Source: Streptosporangium subroseum
Lineage (GTDB): Bacteria; Actinomycetota; Actinomycetes; Streptosporangiales; Streptosporangiaceae
Assembly: GCF_900188345.1 (NCBI RefSeq)
Contig: NZ_FZOD01000016.1
Coordinates: 111,621 to 175,620 of the forward strand
DNA: 64,000 nucleotides
Direction of reading: 5' to 3'
Under the pieces are notes generated by a model. It was given only the letters and a program-made list of their open reading frames with translations. It was not told the origin of the DNA and searched no databases. The position numbers and the translations under genes are program-made. This document shows positions 51,589 to 60,223 of this stretch, in pieces (position 1 is the first letter of the stretch; every line of letters starts with the position of its first letter).

Positions 51589-52506
51589 CTAGAGCAGACC
51601 GTTCTGCGTCAGCCAGTCCTTGGCGACCGTGGCGGCGTCGTCCTTGTCGATCGCCACGCGCTTCATCAGCGCGAGGAGACCGGGGGTGTCGAGCTTGGCC
51701 GAGACCGCGTTCAGCGTCGTCTTCACGGTGTCGTTCGCGCCGGCCTTGTTGACCAGGGGCGCGATGTTGTCGGCGGCGAAGGCGTTCTTGTTGTCCTGCA
51801 GCGAGACCAGGTCGTTGAGCACGATCTTCGGGTCGGTGGTGAAGACGTTGCCGACCTGGACGGTGCCGTCCTTGATGGCGTCGGCGGTGGCGTCACCGGT
51901 CTTCTTCCACTCCTTGAACTCAAGGCCGTAGGTGTCCTTGAAGTTCGTCTCCTGCCGGGACTGGAACTCCGGCGGGCCGCCGACCGTGTAGCCCTTGGCG
52001 ACCTTGACGAGGTCCTCGATCGTGGTGAGGCCGCCGGACGTGGCGGTCTCCTTGGTGACCGTCAGCGAGTTGTTGTCCTCGGCCGCGGCGGGCTCCAGGA
52101 CCTCCAGCTCGGCCGGGAGCTTCTCCTTGAGCCCGGCGACGATCTCCTCCTTGCTCTTCACCGTCGTCGTCTTGTCGATGAAGGCGAGCAGCGAGCCGAT
52201 GTACTCCGGCAGGACCGTCAGGCCGCCGCTCTTGACCTGGTCGACGAGAACCTCACGGCTGCCGATGTTGAGCTTCTTCTCGACCTGCACGCCCTTGGCC
52301 TCCAGGGCCTGGGCGTAGATCTCGGCGAGGAGGACGTTCTCGGGGAAGTTGGCCGAGCCGACGACGACCTTCCCCCCGGCCGCGGGCGCGGATCCGGAGG
52401 CCGCGGGGCTCGCGGAGGCGCTGGTGAGCGGGTCGCCGCCACCGCACGCGGTAAGAGTGAGCGCCGCGGACAGAATGACTGCCGCGGTGCTGAAAAGGCG
52501 CTTCAT
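51589..52506 (-). CDS. Osmoprotectant ABC transporter substrate-binding lipoprotein
   Basis: A 305-residue OpuAC/ProX-type binding protein. The lipobox LTAC places the lipidated Cys at residue 21, so it is anchored outside the membrane. VVVGSANFPENVLLAEIYAQALE and VDQVKSGGLTVLPEYIGSLL are family signatures. It is the last gene of ATPase, permease, permease, binding protein, all transcribed leftward. The probable ligands are glycine betaine, choline or related compounds. A strong hairpin follows. Confidence 0.93.
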   Translation of the reverse strand: MKRLFSTAAVILSAALTLTACGGGDPLTSASASPAASGSAPAAGGKVVVGSANFPENVLLAEIYAQALEAKGVQVEKKLNIGSREVLVDQVKSGGLTVLPEYIGSLLAFIDKTTTVKSKEEIVAGLKEKLPAELEVLEPAAAEDNNSLTVTKETATSGGLTTIEDLVKVAKGYTVGGPPEFQSRQETNFKDTYGLEFKEWKKTGDATADAIKDGTVQVGNVFTTDPKIVLNDLVSLQDNKNAFAADNIAPLVNKAGANDTVKTTLNAVSAKLDTPGLLALMKRVAIDKDDAATVAKDWLTQNGLL

Positions 52507-52543
52507 CGTACGTTCCCTTCCAAAGCGGGGGGTAATTAGGAGA

Positions 52544-53215
52544 TTAGCGTATGGTCAAGCGCTGGCTCACCCCCGGAGAGACCAGAAAACGCTGCACCAG
52601 CCCGAACCCCAGCTGAACGATCAGAGCCAGCAGCGCCACGAGAACGGCCCCGCCGATCGTGCTGGGGAAGTCCTTGGTCGCGAGACCGTCGACGATGAAC
52701 CGGCCGAGACCCCCCAAGCCTACGTAAGCCGCCACGGTCGCGGTCGACACCACCTGGATCGCGGCGACCCGCAGACCGAGCATGATGAGCGGCAGCGCGG
52801 TCGGCACGAGCACCCGGCCGAGGACCTGTCCGCCGCGCAGGCCCATGCCGTACGCGGCGTCCCGCAGGTCGGGATCGACGTTGCGGATGCCCTCGTAGGT
52901 GTTGACCAGGATGGGCGGCACGGCGAGTGCCACCAGCGGGATCAGCACCGGGACGATGGTGCCCACGCCCATCAGCAGCACGATGAGCACGAGCAGGCCC
53001 AGCGTCGGAAGGGCGCGGGCCGCGTTGGCGCTCAGGATCGCGAACAGCGCGCCCTTGCCGGTGTGGCCGATCCACAGCCCCAGCGGCAGCGCGATCAGCA
53101 TGGCGAGCAGCAGCGAGATGCCCGAGAACTCCAGGTGCTCCAGCAGCCGGGTGGGGATGCCGTCCGGGCCGGACCAGTTGTCCGGATTCGTGAAGAAGTC
53201 GATCACCCAGTTCAC
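52544..53215 (-). CDS. Osmoprotectant ABC transporter permease (second)
   Basis: A 223-residue membrane permease of the OpuCB/ProW type, about five to six helices, with the EAA-type loop around GLRVAAIQVVSTATVAAYVGLGGLG. Start GTG 53215 has a perfect AAGGAGG site and overlaps the stop of the other permease by four bases (GTGA). A longer frame to 53239 is less likely. It probably pairs with the 53212-53874 product as a heterodimeric channel. Confidence 0.92.
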   Translation of the reverse strand: MNWVIDFFTNPDNWSGPDGIPTRLLEHLEFSGISLLLAMLIALPLGLWIGHTGKGALFAILSANAARALPTLGLLVLIVLLMGVGTIVPVLIPLVALAVPPILVNTYEGIRNVDPDLRDAAYGMGLRGGQVLGRVLVPTALPLIMLGLRVAAIQVVSTATVAAYVGLGGLGRFIVDGLATKDFPSTIGGAVLVALLALIVQLGFGLVQRFLVSPGVSQRLTIR

Positions 53216-53874
53216 GCGGTCCTCCTTGCCCGAGACCACGGGGTCAGCAGTCGCTGCGCCAGGACCAGCAGCAGGTCGGCGGCCGCCGCCAGCGCCACGG
53301 TCAGCACGATGCCCACGACGATCGGCGTGTAGAACTGCCGCTGCCAGCCGTCGATGAACAGGTAGCCCAGCCCTCCCCTGCCGACCAGCGCGCCCACGCT
53401 GACCAGGCTGATGCTGGAGACCGCCGCCACCCGGAGCCCGGCCAGCACGACCGGCACCGCGATCGGCAGCTCCACCCGGAGCAGCCTGCGCAGCGGGGTG
53501 AAGCCCATGGCCACCGCGGACTGGCGCACGTGGTCGGGGACCGAGGTGAGACCGTCCACGACGGCCGGGATCAGCACCGCCATGGCGTAGAACGTGAGCG
53601 GGACCATGACGGTCTCCCGGGTGGCGAGGCCGGTGATCGGGATGAGCACGATGAAGACGGCCAGCGAGGGCAGCGAGTAGATCACGTTCATGACGCCGAC
53701 GGTCGGCTGGTAGAGCCAGCGCCAGCGGGCGCCGGCCAGCCCGAGCGGGAGCGCGATGAGCAGCCCGATGACAACCGGCACCAGCGCCATGACGACGTGG
53801 TCCACCAGCAGTCCCTGGATGTTGGGCCAGTTACGTCCGATCCAGTCCCAGCGGACCAGCGGTTCCTCAGCCAT
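53212..53874 (-). CDS. Osmoprotectant ABC transporter permease (first)
   Basis: A 220-residue permease of the same family as its neighbour, with the EAA-type loop GLRVAAVSSISLVSVGALVGRGGLG. Start ATG 53874 (MAEEPLVRWDW) overlaps the ATPase gene by eight bases; the longer frame to 53970 runs through the ATPase coding region and is rejected. Translationally coupled on both sides. Confidence 0.92.
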   Translation of the reverse strand: MAEEPLVRWDWIGRNWPNIQGLLVDHVVMALVPVVIGLLIALPLGLAGARWRWLYQPTVGVMNVIYSLPSLAVFIVLIPITGLATRETVMVPLTFYAMAVLIPAVVDGLTSVPDHVRQSAVAMGFTPLRRLLRVELPIAVPVVLAGLRVAAVSSISLVSVGALVGRGGLGYLFIDGWQRQFYTPIVVGIVLTVALAAAADLLLVLAQRLLTPWSRARRTA

Positions 53875-54979
53875 CGACGCCTCCGACACCCCCGGCGACC
53901 AGCGCCAGCTCCTCGTCCAGCGCCTCGCGGACCGCGACGCCCACGACGCGCCCCGACTCGTCCACCGCAATCGCGCTCCCGGACGGGGACAGCAGCGTCG
54001 CGTCCAGCGCGGCGCGCAGCGAGTCGCGGCCCTTGACGAACGTTCCGTACGGCGCGAGCTCCACGTCCGCCGGCGTGCCGGACTCCGGCAGGTCCTTGGA
54101 GGCGATCCAGCCCAGCGGACAGTTGTCCTCGTCCACCACGACCAGCCAGGGTTCGGTCGTGCCTCGCAGCGAGGAGACCTCGGCGGAGGCGGGCACGGTC
54201 AGGTCGGTGCGCAGCCGTAGCCCGTCGCCGGAGACGAAGGACAGCCGCCGGATGCCCCGGTCACGTCCGAGGAACTCACGGACGAAGTCGTCGGCGGGCC
54301 GGGTCAGCAGCGTCGCGGGATCGGCGAGCTGCGCCAGCTTGCCCCCGACCCGGAGCACGGCCACCCGGTCGCCGAGCTTGACGGCCTCGTCGATGTCGTG
54401 GGTGACGAACACGATGGTCTTGTTGAGCTCGGACTGCAGCCGGAGGAGCTCCTCCTGCAGGCTCGCGCGCACGATCGGGTCCACCGCGCTGAACGGCTCG
54501 TCCATCAGCAGCACCGGCGGGTCGGCGGCCAGGGCGCGGGCCACGCCGACCCGCTGCTGCTGGCCTCCGGAGAGCTGGAAGGGGTAGCGGTCGGCCATCT
54601 TGAGGTCGAGCCCGACCCGTTCGAGCAGCTCCATCGCCCGGGCACGGGCTTTCTTCTTGTCCCAGCCGAGCAGGTAGGGAACCGTCGCCACGTTGTCGAC
54701 GATCTTGCGGTGCGGGAAGAGCCCCGCCTGCTGGATGACGTACCCGATGCCCCTGCGCAGGGTCGGCGGGTCGATCGTCTTGACGTCCACACCGTCAAGG
54801 AGGATCTGCCCTCCGGTCGCGTCGATCATCCTGTTGATCATGCGAAGGGAGGTGGTCTTGCCGCAGCCCGAAGGGCCGACGAACACGGTTATCTCCCCGG
54901 TGGGGACCTCAAGACTCAGATTGTCCACGGCGACGGTTCCATCGGCGTAGCGCTTGGTGACACCGTTGAATGTGATCAT
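53867..54979 (-). CDS. Osmoprotectant ABC transporter ATPase with CBS-like tail
   Basis: A 370-residue ABC ATPase of the OpuCA/ProV type: Walker A GPSGCGKTTS (about residue 35), Q-loop IQQAGLFPH, signature LSGGQQQRVGVARAL, Walker B VLLMDEPFSAVD. Residues about 250-370 resemble a CBS region, which in OpuA-type ATPases senses ionic strength or cyclic di-AMP. Start ATG 54979 has AGAGG upstream. It is the first gene of the four-gene operon; the promoter should lie in 54980-55284. Confidence 0.93.
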   Translation of the reverse strand: MITFNGVTKRYADGTVAVDNLSLEVPTGEITVFVGPSGCGKTTSLRMINRMIDATGGQILLDGVDVKTIDPPTLRRGIGYVIQQAGLFPHRKIVDNVATVPYLLGWDKKKARARAMELLERVGLDLKMADRYPFQLSGGQQQRVGVARALAADPPVLLMDEPFSAVDPIVRASLQEELLRLQSELNKTIVFVTHDIDEAVKLGDRVAVLRVGGKLAQLADPATLLTRPADDFVREFLGRDRGIRRLSFVSGDGLRLRTDLTVPASAEVSSLRGTTEPWLVVVDEDNCPLGWIASKDLPESGTPADVELAPYGTFVKGRDSLRAALDATLLSPSGSAIAVDESGRVVGVAVREALDEELALVAGGVGGVDG

Positions 54980-55179
54980 GCGCAACCTCTTGTTTTCGGC
55001 AGGGTCGCGGCTCCCCGCCCCATGACCGCCCCCGCGATCCACGGCGGCCCAGCCTACGGTCGTCATTTACGATCTGTCGCCCCACCCCCGTGTCAAGAGG
55101 GGCGGGAGAGGTGTATTTCTAATCAAATAGGCATTGGGTAGTGCGGGAGGTGCCCATGAGTTGACATGATTACCCACAT

Positions 55180-55202
55180 TGCCGGAGTAAACCCCTCCGG
55201 CA
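55180..55202. promoter_or_regulatory. Inverted repeat before the sigma-like gene
   Basis: TGCCGGAG (55180-55187) and CTCCGGCA (55195-55202) are perfect 8-bp arms, in the 305-base divergent gap between the transporter ATPase and the sigma-like gene. TTGACA at 55171-55176 lies just before; no convincing -10 follows. It may be an operator. Confidence 0.45.
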
Positions 55203-55284
55203 TCGCACGTCACAAGTTTCACAGATTTCACAACCCCCGTTCTGCACCACGCTCGCCGAACCATCCCGCGGAGGAACCGGTCCC

Positions 55285-57015
55285 GTGACCCAACCGCTCC
55301 TCGCTCAGCGCTCGCGCGGCGACCTCATCGCCGAGCTCTACGACCGCCATGCCACCGGGCTGTTCGCGTACTGCCACGACCAGCTCGGCGACGCCGCCTC
55401 CGCCGCCGACGCGCTGACGTCCGTCCTCGCCGTCGTCACGGCCGAGAACCCGCCGCGTGCCGCCCTGTACGCGCTGGCCCGTCGTGAGATCCACCAGCGC
55501 GACGTCGTCTACGCCCCGCTGTCCGTCGGCGCCGACCCGGCGTCCGCCCTCGTCGAGCGGGTCCTGCGCGAACTGCGCCCGCACCAGCGCGAGGTCCTGT
55601 ACCTGTCCGGCATGTGCGAGATGGACACCTCCGAGCTCGCCTGGGTGCTCGACGTGGCCGGCGACACCGCCGACGAGCTGACCGTGAGCGCCTGCCGCCG
55701 CTTCGCCCAGTCGCTGAGCCTGGCCCTGGCCTCGACCCAGGTCCCGGACCACCTGGCCGACGTGTTCGGCGCCATGAGCGTCGCCCCGATCCGCGACGTG
55801 CTCACCCGCGCGCCCTGGGCCGTCCCGCCCGTCGGCCTGCGCGCCGCCCTGCTGGGACCGCGGGCCGTCACGGCGACGGCCGCCCGGCGAGCTCCGTCCC
55901 CGCTGGTCAAACAGCTCTGGCCGACGACGCCCGCGTGGCCGTTGCCGCTCGCCGAGGCCGGCTCGCCGACCGGCCCCTCCTCACCGGGACGCTTTCAGGA
56001 TCCGGCCTCCCCGCCGGACCGCTTCCCGGACCCGTTCTCCCCGTCGAACCGCTCTCCGGACCCGTTCTCTCCCCCGGACCCCGCGGTGGTCTCCGCCCAC
56101 GAGGCCGCCACCGCCCCGATGCCCAAGATCAGGGACTCGGTCCTGACGGCACTCGACGACGACGCGGGGGCCCGGGTCTCCCGCCTGAGGCTCCAGCGGC
56201 CGAAGCCCCGCCGGGCGATGCCGCTGTCGGCGCCGATCCCGGCGGACGTGCTCGACGACGCCCCGGCGGAGAACCTGTTCCGGCCGCTCACCCCCGAGGT
56301 GCGGGTGACGCCCGCCCCCGCCGACAAGCTGGTCGCCTCGGCGTCCTCCGACGAGACGTCCTCCGATACGGCGGTCTCCGATACGACAGTTTCCGACAGG
56401 ACGGTCTCCGACGAGGCGCCTCCCGGTGAGATGACCCTCGACGAGGCGATCCGGGACATGGCGGCCCGCCGGGAGAGGGCGTCCCGTGTGCTTCCGCTCC
56501 CCGGCTGGCCCCTGCAGACGGACCAGCTGGACGCCCTGGCACGTCACGAGCAGCCGCCGCTGCCCCAGTGGCTCACCAATCCGGATCCCCCGGCAGACTC
56601 CGAACGCGCGCAGCCGCCGCTCCCCGACTGGTTCACCGACAGGGATCATCCGGGCCCCGGGCCGCAGCACGACCAGCTGCCGTACGCGAAACCGGTGTTC
56701 CCCAGCTGGTCCACCCACGTCTACCAGCCGGGCGCCCCGGCACCGCACGAGGAGCGGCCGGACGACCTGGACCTCGGCCGGGCGCCGAGGGCGGCGGAGC
56801 TCGCCGAGACGAGCGAGATGGCCGCGATCCGCGAGCCCGAGGTGGCGACCTCCGTCCCGGACCCGGCGAACGGGCATGCGCGGCACAAGCACAAGATGAT
56901 CAGGTACGGCCGGCGCCATCATCACGACTGGGCCTGGGAGCTGATCGGCTTTGTCATCGCCCTGGCGATCGCGATGATCGTCTTCTTCGCGGTCCCGATG
57001 CTCGGCACGCCGTAG
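55285..57015 (+). CDS. Sigma-70-like protein with disordered linker and C-terminal membrane anchor
   Basis: A 576-residue protein. Residues about 10-150 resemble a small sigma factor: region 2-like (LIAELYDRHATGLFAYCHDQLGD) and region 4-like (RELRPHQREVLYLSGMCEMDTSELAWVLDV). Residues 200-540 are Pro/Asp/Ser-rich with short repeats (FPDPFSP, SDTTVSD, QPPLPQWLTN). A single hydrophobic helix (ELIGFVIALAIAMIVFFAVP) ends the protein. So it would be a membrane-tethered sigma-like protein. The -10-recognition part looks degenerate, so DNA binding is uncertain. Start GTG 55285 has GGAGGA 11-12 nt upstream. A near-perfect intrinsic terminator follows. Confidence 0.75.
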   Translation: MTQPLLAQRSRGDLIAELYDRHATGLFAYCHDQLGDAASAADALTSVLAVVTAENPPRAALYALARREIHQRDVVYAPLSVGADPASALVERVLRELRPHQREVLYLSGMCEMDTSELAWVLDVAGDTADELTVSACRRFAQSLSLALASTQVPDHLADVFGAMSVAPIRDVLTRAPWAVPPVGLRAALLGPRAVTATAARRAPSPLVKQLWPTTPAWPLPLAEAGSPTGPSSPGRFQDPASPPDRFPDPFSPSNRSPDPFSPPDPAVVSAHEAATAPMPKIRDSVLTALDDDAGARVSRLRLQRPKPRRAMPLSAPIPADVLDDAPAENLFRPLTPEVRVTPAPADKLVASASSDETSSDTAVSDTTVSDRTVSDEAPPGEMTLDEAIRDMAARRERASRVLPLPGWPLQTDQLDALARHEQPPLPQWLTNPDPPADSERAQPPLPDWFTDRDHPGPGPQHDQLPYAKPVFPSWSTHVYQPGAPAPHEERPDDLDLGRAPRAAELAETSEMAAIREPEVATSVPDPANGHARHKHKMIRYGRRHHHDWAWELIGFVIALAIAMIVFFAVPMLGTP

Positions 57016-57030
57016 CCGGATCTCACGAAG

Positions 57031-57066
57031 CCCCGTCCGTCTCTTCGGAGACGGGCGGGGTTTTTT
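57031..57066 (+). terminator. Intrinsic terminator with UUCG loop
   Basis: 13-bp arms (57031-57043 with 57048-57060, one G-U) around TTCG, followed by six T. It is the most classical terminator in the window. Confidence 0.95.
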
Positions 57067-57200
57067 GCGTGGCGCACGGACGAGGGCCGGTCTCCCCTGG
57101 TCGCCGGTAGCGGGACGGATCAGGCGGTGGAGCGAGCGATTCCCGTCCGGTGCCGGAGCGGCGGCCAACAAACCCCGACGCGATGTGGCCGCAGGGCTTT

Positions 57201-57235
57201 GCATGAACATGCGTCGCAGTGCATACTCTTGTCTT
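57201..57235 (+). promoter_or_regulatory. argG promoter with candidate ArgR site
   Basis: TACTCT (57224-57229) lies 6 bases before ATG 57236, giving a leaderless start. Upstream GCATG-AA-CATGC (57201-57212) is a perfect palindrome and TGCAT recurs at 57220-57224; ARG boxes of actinomycetes are TGCAT-rich, so this may be the ArgR operator. The -35 region overlaps it. Confidence 0.55.
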
Positions 57236-58681
57236 ATGTCCAAGGTTCTCACCTCCCTGCCCACCGGCGAGCGCGTCGGTATCGCCTTCTCGGGCGGCCT
57301 CGACACTTCGGTGGCCGTCGCGTGGATGCGCGACAAGGGTGCCGTTCCGTGCACCTACACCGCCGACATCGGCCAGTACGACGAGCCCGACATCGCCTCG
57401 GTGCCCGACCGCGCGTTGGCGTACGGTGCCGAGATCGCGCGCCTGGTCGACTGCCGCGCGGCGCTGGTCGAGGAGGGCCTGGCCGCGCTCACCTGCGGTG
57501 CGTTCCACATCCGTTCGGCCGGGCGCCCCTACTTCAACACCACGCCGCTCGGTCGCGCCGTCACGGGAACCCTGCTGGTCCGGGCGATGGCCGAGGACGG
57601 CGTGCAGATCTGGGGCGACGGCTCGACGTTCAAGGGCAACGACATCGAGCGGTTCTACCGGTACGGCCTGCTGGCAAATCCCCACCTGCGCATCTACAAG
57701 CCCTGGCTCGACGCGGACTTCGTGTCCGAGCTCGGCGGCCGCAAGGAGATGTCGGAGTGGCTGCTCGCCCACGACCTGCCCTACCGCGACAGCGCCGAGA
57801 AGGCCTACTCGACCGACGCCAACATCTGGGGCGCCACCCACGAGGCCAAGACCCTGGAGCACCTCGACACCGGCATCGAGACCGTGAACCCGATCATGGG
57901 CGTGCGATTCTGGGATCCCGCGGTCGAGATCCTCACCGAGGACGTGACCATCGGTTTCGACATGGGCCGCCCGGTGACGATCAACGGCAAGGAGTTCGCC
58001 ACCCCGGTCGACCTGGTGATGGAGGCGAACACGGTCGGTGGACGGCACGGCATGGGCATGTCGGACCAGATCGAGAACCGGGTGATCGAGGCCAAGAGCC
58101 GCGGCATCTACGAGGCGCCGGGGATGGCGTTGCTGCACGCGGCGTACGAACGACTGGTCAACGCGATCCACAACGAGGACACCCTGGCGAACTACTACAA
58201 CGAGGGACGGCGGCTCGGCCGGCTGATGTACGAGGGCCGCTGGCTCGACCCGCAGGCGCTGATGCTGCGAGAGTCGCTGCAGCGCTGGGTCGGCATGGCG
58301 GTCACCGGCGAGGTGACGCTGCGGCTGCGCCGCGGTGAGGACTACTCGATCCTGAACACCTCCGGCCCGGCTTTCAGCTACCACCCGGACAAGCTGTCGA
58401 TGGAGCGCACCGAGGACTCGGCGTTCGGCCCGGTGGACCGGATCGGCCAGCTCACCATGCGCAACCTCGACATCGCCGACTCGCGCGCCAAGCTCGAGCA
58501 GTACGCCGGCCTCGGCATGGTCGGCACCCATCACGCGCTCCTCGGTGCCGCCCAGGTGGCCTCGACCGAACTGGTCGGCGCGATGCCGCAGGGCGGCGCC
58601 GAGGCCATCGCCTCACGCGGCGAGGTCTCCGGCGACGACGAGATGCTCGACCGTGCCGCGATGGAGTTCGGCACCGACTGA
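57236..58681 (+). CDS. argG: Argininosuccinate synthase, long form
   Basis: A 481-residue argininosuccinate synthase, the penultimate step of arginine synthesis (citrulline plus aspartate plus ATP). The PP-loop AFSGGLDTSVAVAWM is at residue 17. Length and the C-terminal extension match the long E. coli-like type, and GRHGMGMSDQIENRVIEAKSRG is conserved. ATG 57236 (MSKVLTSLP) is used because the family begins here and a -10 box sits 6 bases upstream; the frame extending to 57065 would cross a terminator. It is not next to other arg genes. Confidence 0.95.
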   Translation: MSKVLTSLPTGERVGIAFSGGLDTSVAVAWMRDKGAVPCTYTADIGQYDEPDIASVPDRALAYGAEIARLVDCRAALVEEGLAALTCGAFHIRSAGRPYFNTTPLGRAVTGTLLVRAMAEDGVQIWGDGSTFKGNDIERFYRYGLLANPHLRIYKPWLDADFVSELGGRKEMSEWLLAHDLPYRDSAEKAYSTDANIWGATHEAKTLEHLDTGIETVNPIMGVRFWDPAVEILTEDVTIGFDMGRPVTINGKEFATPVDLVMEANTVGGRHGMGMSDQIENRVIEAKSRGIYEAPGMALLHAAYERLVNAIHNEDTLANYYNEGRRLGRLMYEGRWLDPQALMLRESLQRWVGMAVTGEVTLRLRRGEDYSILNTSGPAFSYHPDKLSMERTEDSAFGPVDRIGQLTMRNLDIADSRAKLEQYAGLGMVGTHHALLGAAQVASTELVGAMPQGGAEAIASRGEVSGDDEMLDRAAMEFGTD

Positions 58682-58703
58682 CCGGCTCGGGCAGGACGCC
58701 GCG

Positions 58704-59687
58704 TCAGAGCCAGCGTTCCCTGGCGGCGTGCCAGGCCAGCTGCATCCGGGTCTGCGCGCCGGCCAGCTCCATGATGTGCGACAGGCGCCGCTGCACGGTC
58801 CGCTGGCTGATCCCCAGCTGGGTGGCGATCGACTTGTCCGCCACTCCCGCGACCAGCAGTGAGAGCAGATAGAGGTCGTCGGAGTTCAGCGGGCAGGTCT
58901 GCGCGCCCTCGGTGAGGGCGCCGTCCTCGGCGACCCGCAGCGGCGTCGCCCGGTCCCAGTACCCCTCGAAGAGCGCGATCAGCGCGTCCAGCAGCTGGCC
59001 GCTCCGCACCAGCGCCGCCGTCGGCTCGGAGATTCCGGCCTCCTGCACCAGCGGCAGCACGCCGATCTTCCTGTCGACGACCGTCAGCCGCACCGGCAGC
59101 CAGGGTACGGCTCTGGCCTGCTCGCCCAGTTTGACGCCGTAGGCGACGTTGGCCTGCATCCCGGGCTCCTCCAGCAGGTCGCGCTCGTAGACGACCCGGT
59201 AGGCGACCCCGCGGAGCAGCGCGGCCGGCTCCTCGTCGTTCTCGGTCGCCTGCATCACCATCGGGCGCCCCTTGCAGAAGTAGAGAACCTCCTCCCGGGC
59301 GTTCGCCTGCGTGTGGTAGAGCTGCTCGCGTATCGCGAGCCGGTTGGGCAGCACCTCGACGAGCCGTCCCGCGTCGCGGCGGCGGGCGTTGCCCCGATAC
59401 TCCTCGGAGAGCTGCTCCACTTCGCGCCGCGCCCAGTCGAGTGACTGCTGGTGATGGAGGAGCCGCGAGCCCAGCACGATGTCCGGGGCCACGGCGGTGA
59501 ACCGCCGTCCGTCTGGGGGCGCCTCCCGGATCAGACCTCTGTCCCGCATGGAGACCAGCACCGTCTCGGCCGTCTCGGCGTCGAGGTCCAGCTTCCTCAC
59601 GAGGTCGGTGACATCCGCCTCGGCGGTCGTCACCAGAAACCGGTAGACGCGTTCCTCCACAGGATCCAGCCCGACGGATTCCAACAT
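58704..59687 (-). CDS. TrmB/LuxR-type transcriptional regulator
   Basis: A 327-residue regulator with an N-terminal TrmB-like winged helix (MLESVGLDPVEERVYRFLV, residues 1-70), a middle sensor region and a C-terminal LuxR/GerE helix-turn-helix (LYLLSLLVAGVADKSIATQL then GISQRTVQRRLSHIMELAGA, residues about 265-315). This two-HTH layout is frequent in actinomycetes and often lies near secondary-metabolite genes, but none is present here. Start ATG 59687 has no ribosome site. It converges on argG with 22 bases between stops. Confidence 0.9.
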   Translation of the reverse strand: MLESVGLDPVEERVYRFLVTTAEADVTDLVRKLDLDAETAETVLVSMRDRGLIREAPPDGRRFTAVAPDIVLGSRLLHHQQSLDWARREVEQLSEEYRGNARRRDAGRLVEVLPNRLAIREQLYHTQANAREEVLYFCKGRPMVMQATENDEEPAALLRGVAYRVVYERDLLEEPGMQANVAYGVKLGEQARAVPWLPVRLTVVDRKIGVLPLVQEAGISEPTAALVRSGQLLDALIALFEGYWDRATPLRVAEDGALTEGAQTCPLNSDDLYLLSLLVAGVADKSIATQLGISQRTVQRRLSHIMELAGAQTRMQLAWHAARERWL

Positions 59688-59764
59688 GCCGCAATGATGA
59701 CATCCGAAATCCCCATTAACGGACACATTCGCACCTAAACGGACGGGCAACCCCGAGGTGAACG

Positions 59765-59800
59765 GGGGTGCGTCCCCCGCCCGGACGGGGAACGCACCCC
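59765..59800. other. GC hairpin between the regulator and GH19 chitinase
   Basis: GGGGTGCGT-CCCC pairs with GGGG-ACGCACCCC with one bulged A. The surrounding genes point away from it, so it is not an expected terminator. It could block antisense or read-through transcription. Confidence 0.45.
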
Positions 59801-59832
59801 GGCGGCACAAGGGAAACTCGCGACCTCAGGGG

Positions 59833-59891
59833 TTGTGACAACAGTCTGTCAAGGCTAGTATCACGACAACTCTTAGGAAACTTTCTTAAGA
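59833..59891 (+). promoter_or_regulatory. GH19 chitinase promoter and palindromic operator
   Basis: TTGTGA (59833-59838), 17 bases, TAGTAT (59856-59861), then CTTAGGAAA-C-TTTCTTAAG (59872-59890), a 19-bp palindrome with one mismatch. It matches the palindrome before the GH18 chitinase, and its centre is 25 bases from the first base of the -10 box (24 there). Confidence 0.8.
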
Positions 59892-60223
59892 GAAACGGCG
59901 AACGGAAGCTCCGGCAACCCGCTCGCCACTGTCCGGTCCGACCATGAGCTGCGCGAACTCGATGACGCAGGCCGTCATCGCATGGAAGTCCGACCGTCCG
60001 GACGCCCCACACCCCCCGGTTTCCCCCATGGAAGCGATCATGCGACGCACTCCTTCCCCGCTCGCCGGCGACCGGGTCCGCAAACCTCCCGCGCGGCCAC
60101 TCGTGCCCCCGATCCGGCGGCGACCTCCCCGGATGAGGTACCGGTCACGGTGCCGACAGCTCGTGTAAGGACCGGCCCTGTCACCGAACCTGTGCGGCCC
60201 CCACCGCACGAAGGAGTGATCAA
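59892..60223 (+). other. Long leader of the GH19 chitinase mRNA
   Basis: If transcription starts near 59868 the leader is about 350 nt. It has small ATG frames (59944, 60028) without good ribosome sites. Only AAGGAG just before GTG 60224 looks functional. I see no recognisable riboswitch. Confidence 0.45.

Noticed and set aside
59765..59800. Terminator of the TrmB/LuxR regulator
   Set aside because: The hairpin lies upstream of that gene's start, not after its end.
59892..60223. Riboswitch in the long GH19 chitinase leader
   Set aside because: No conserved riboswitch core or terminator/antiterminator pair could be recognised by eye.
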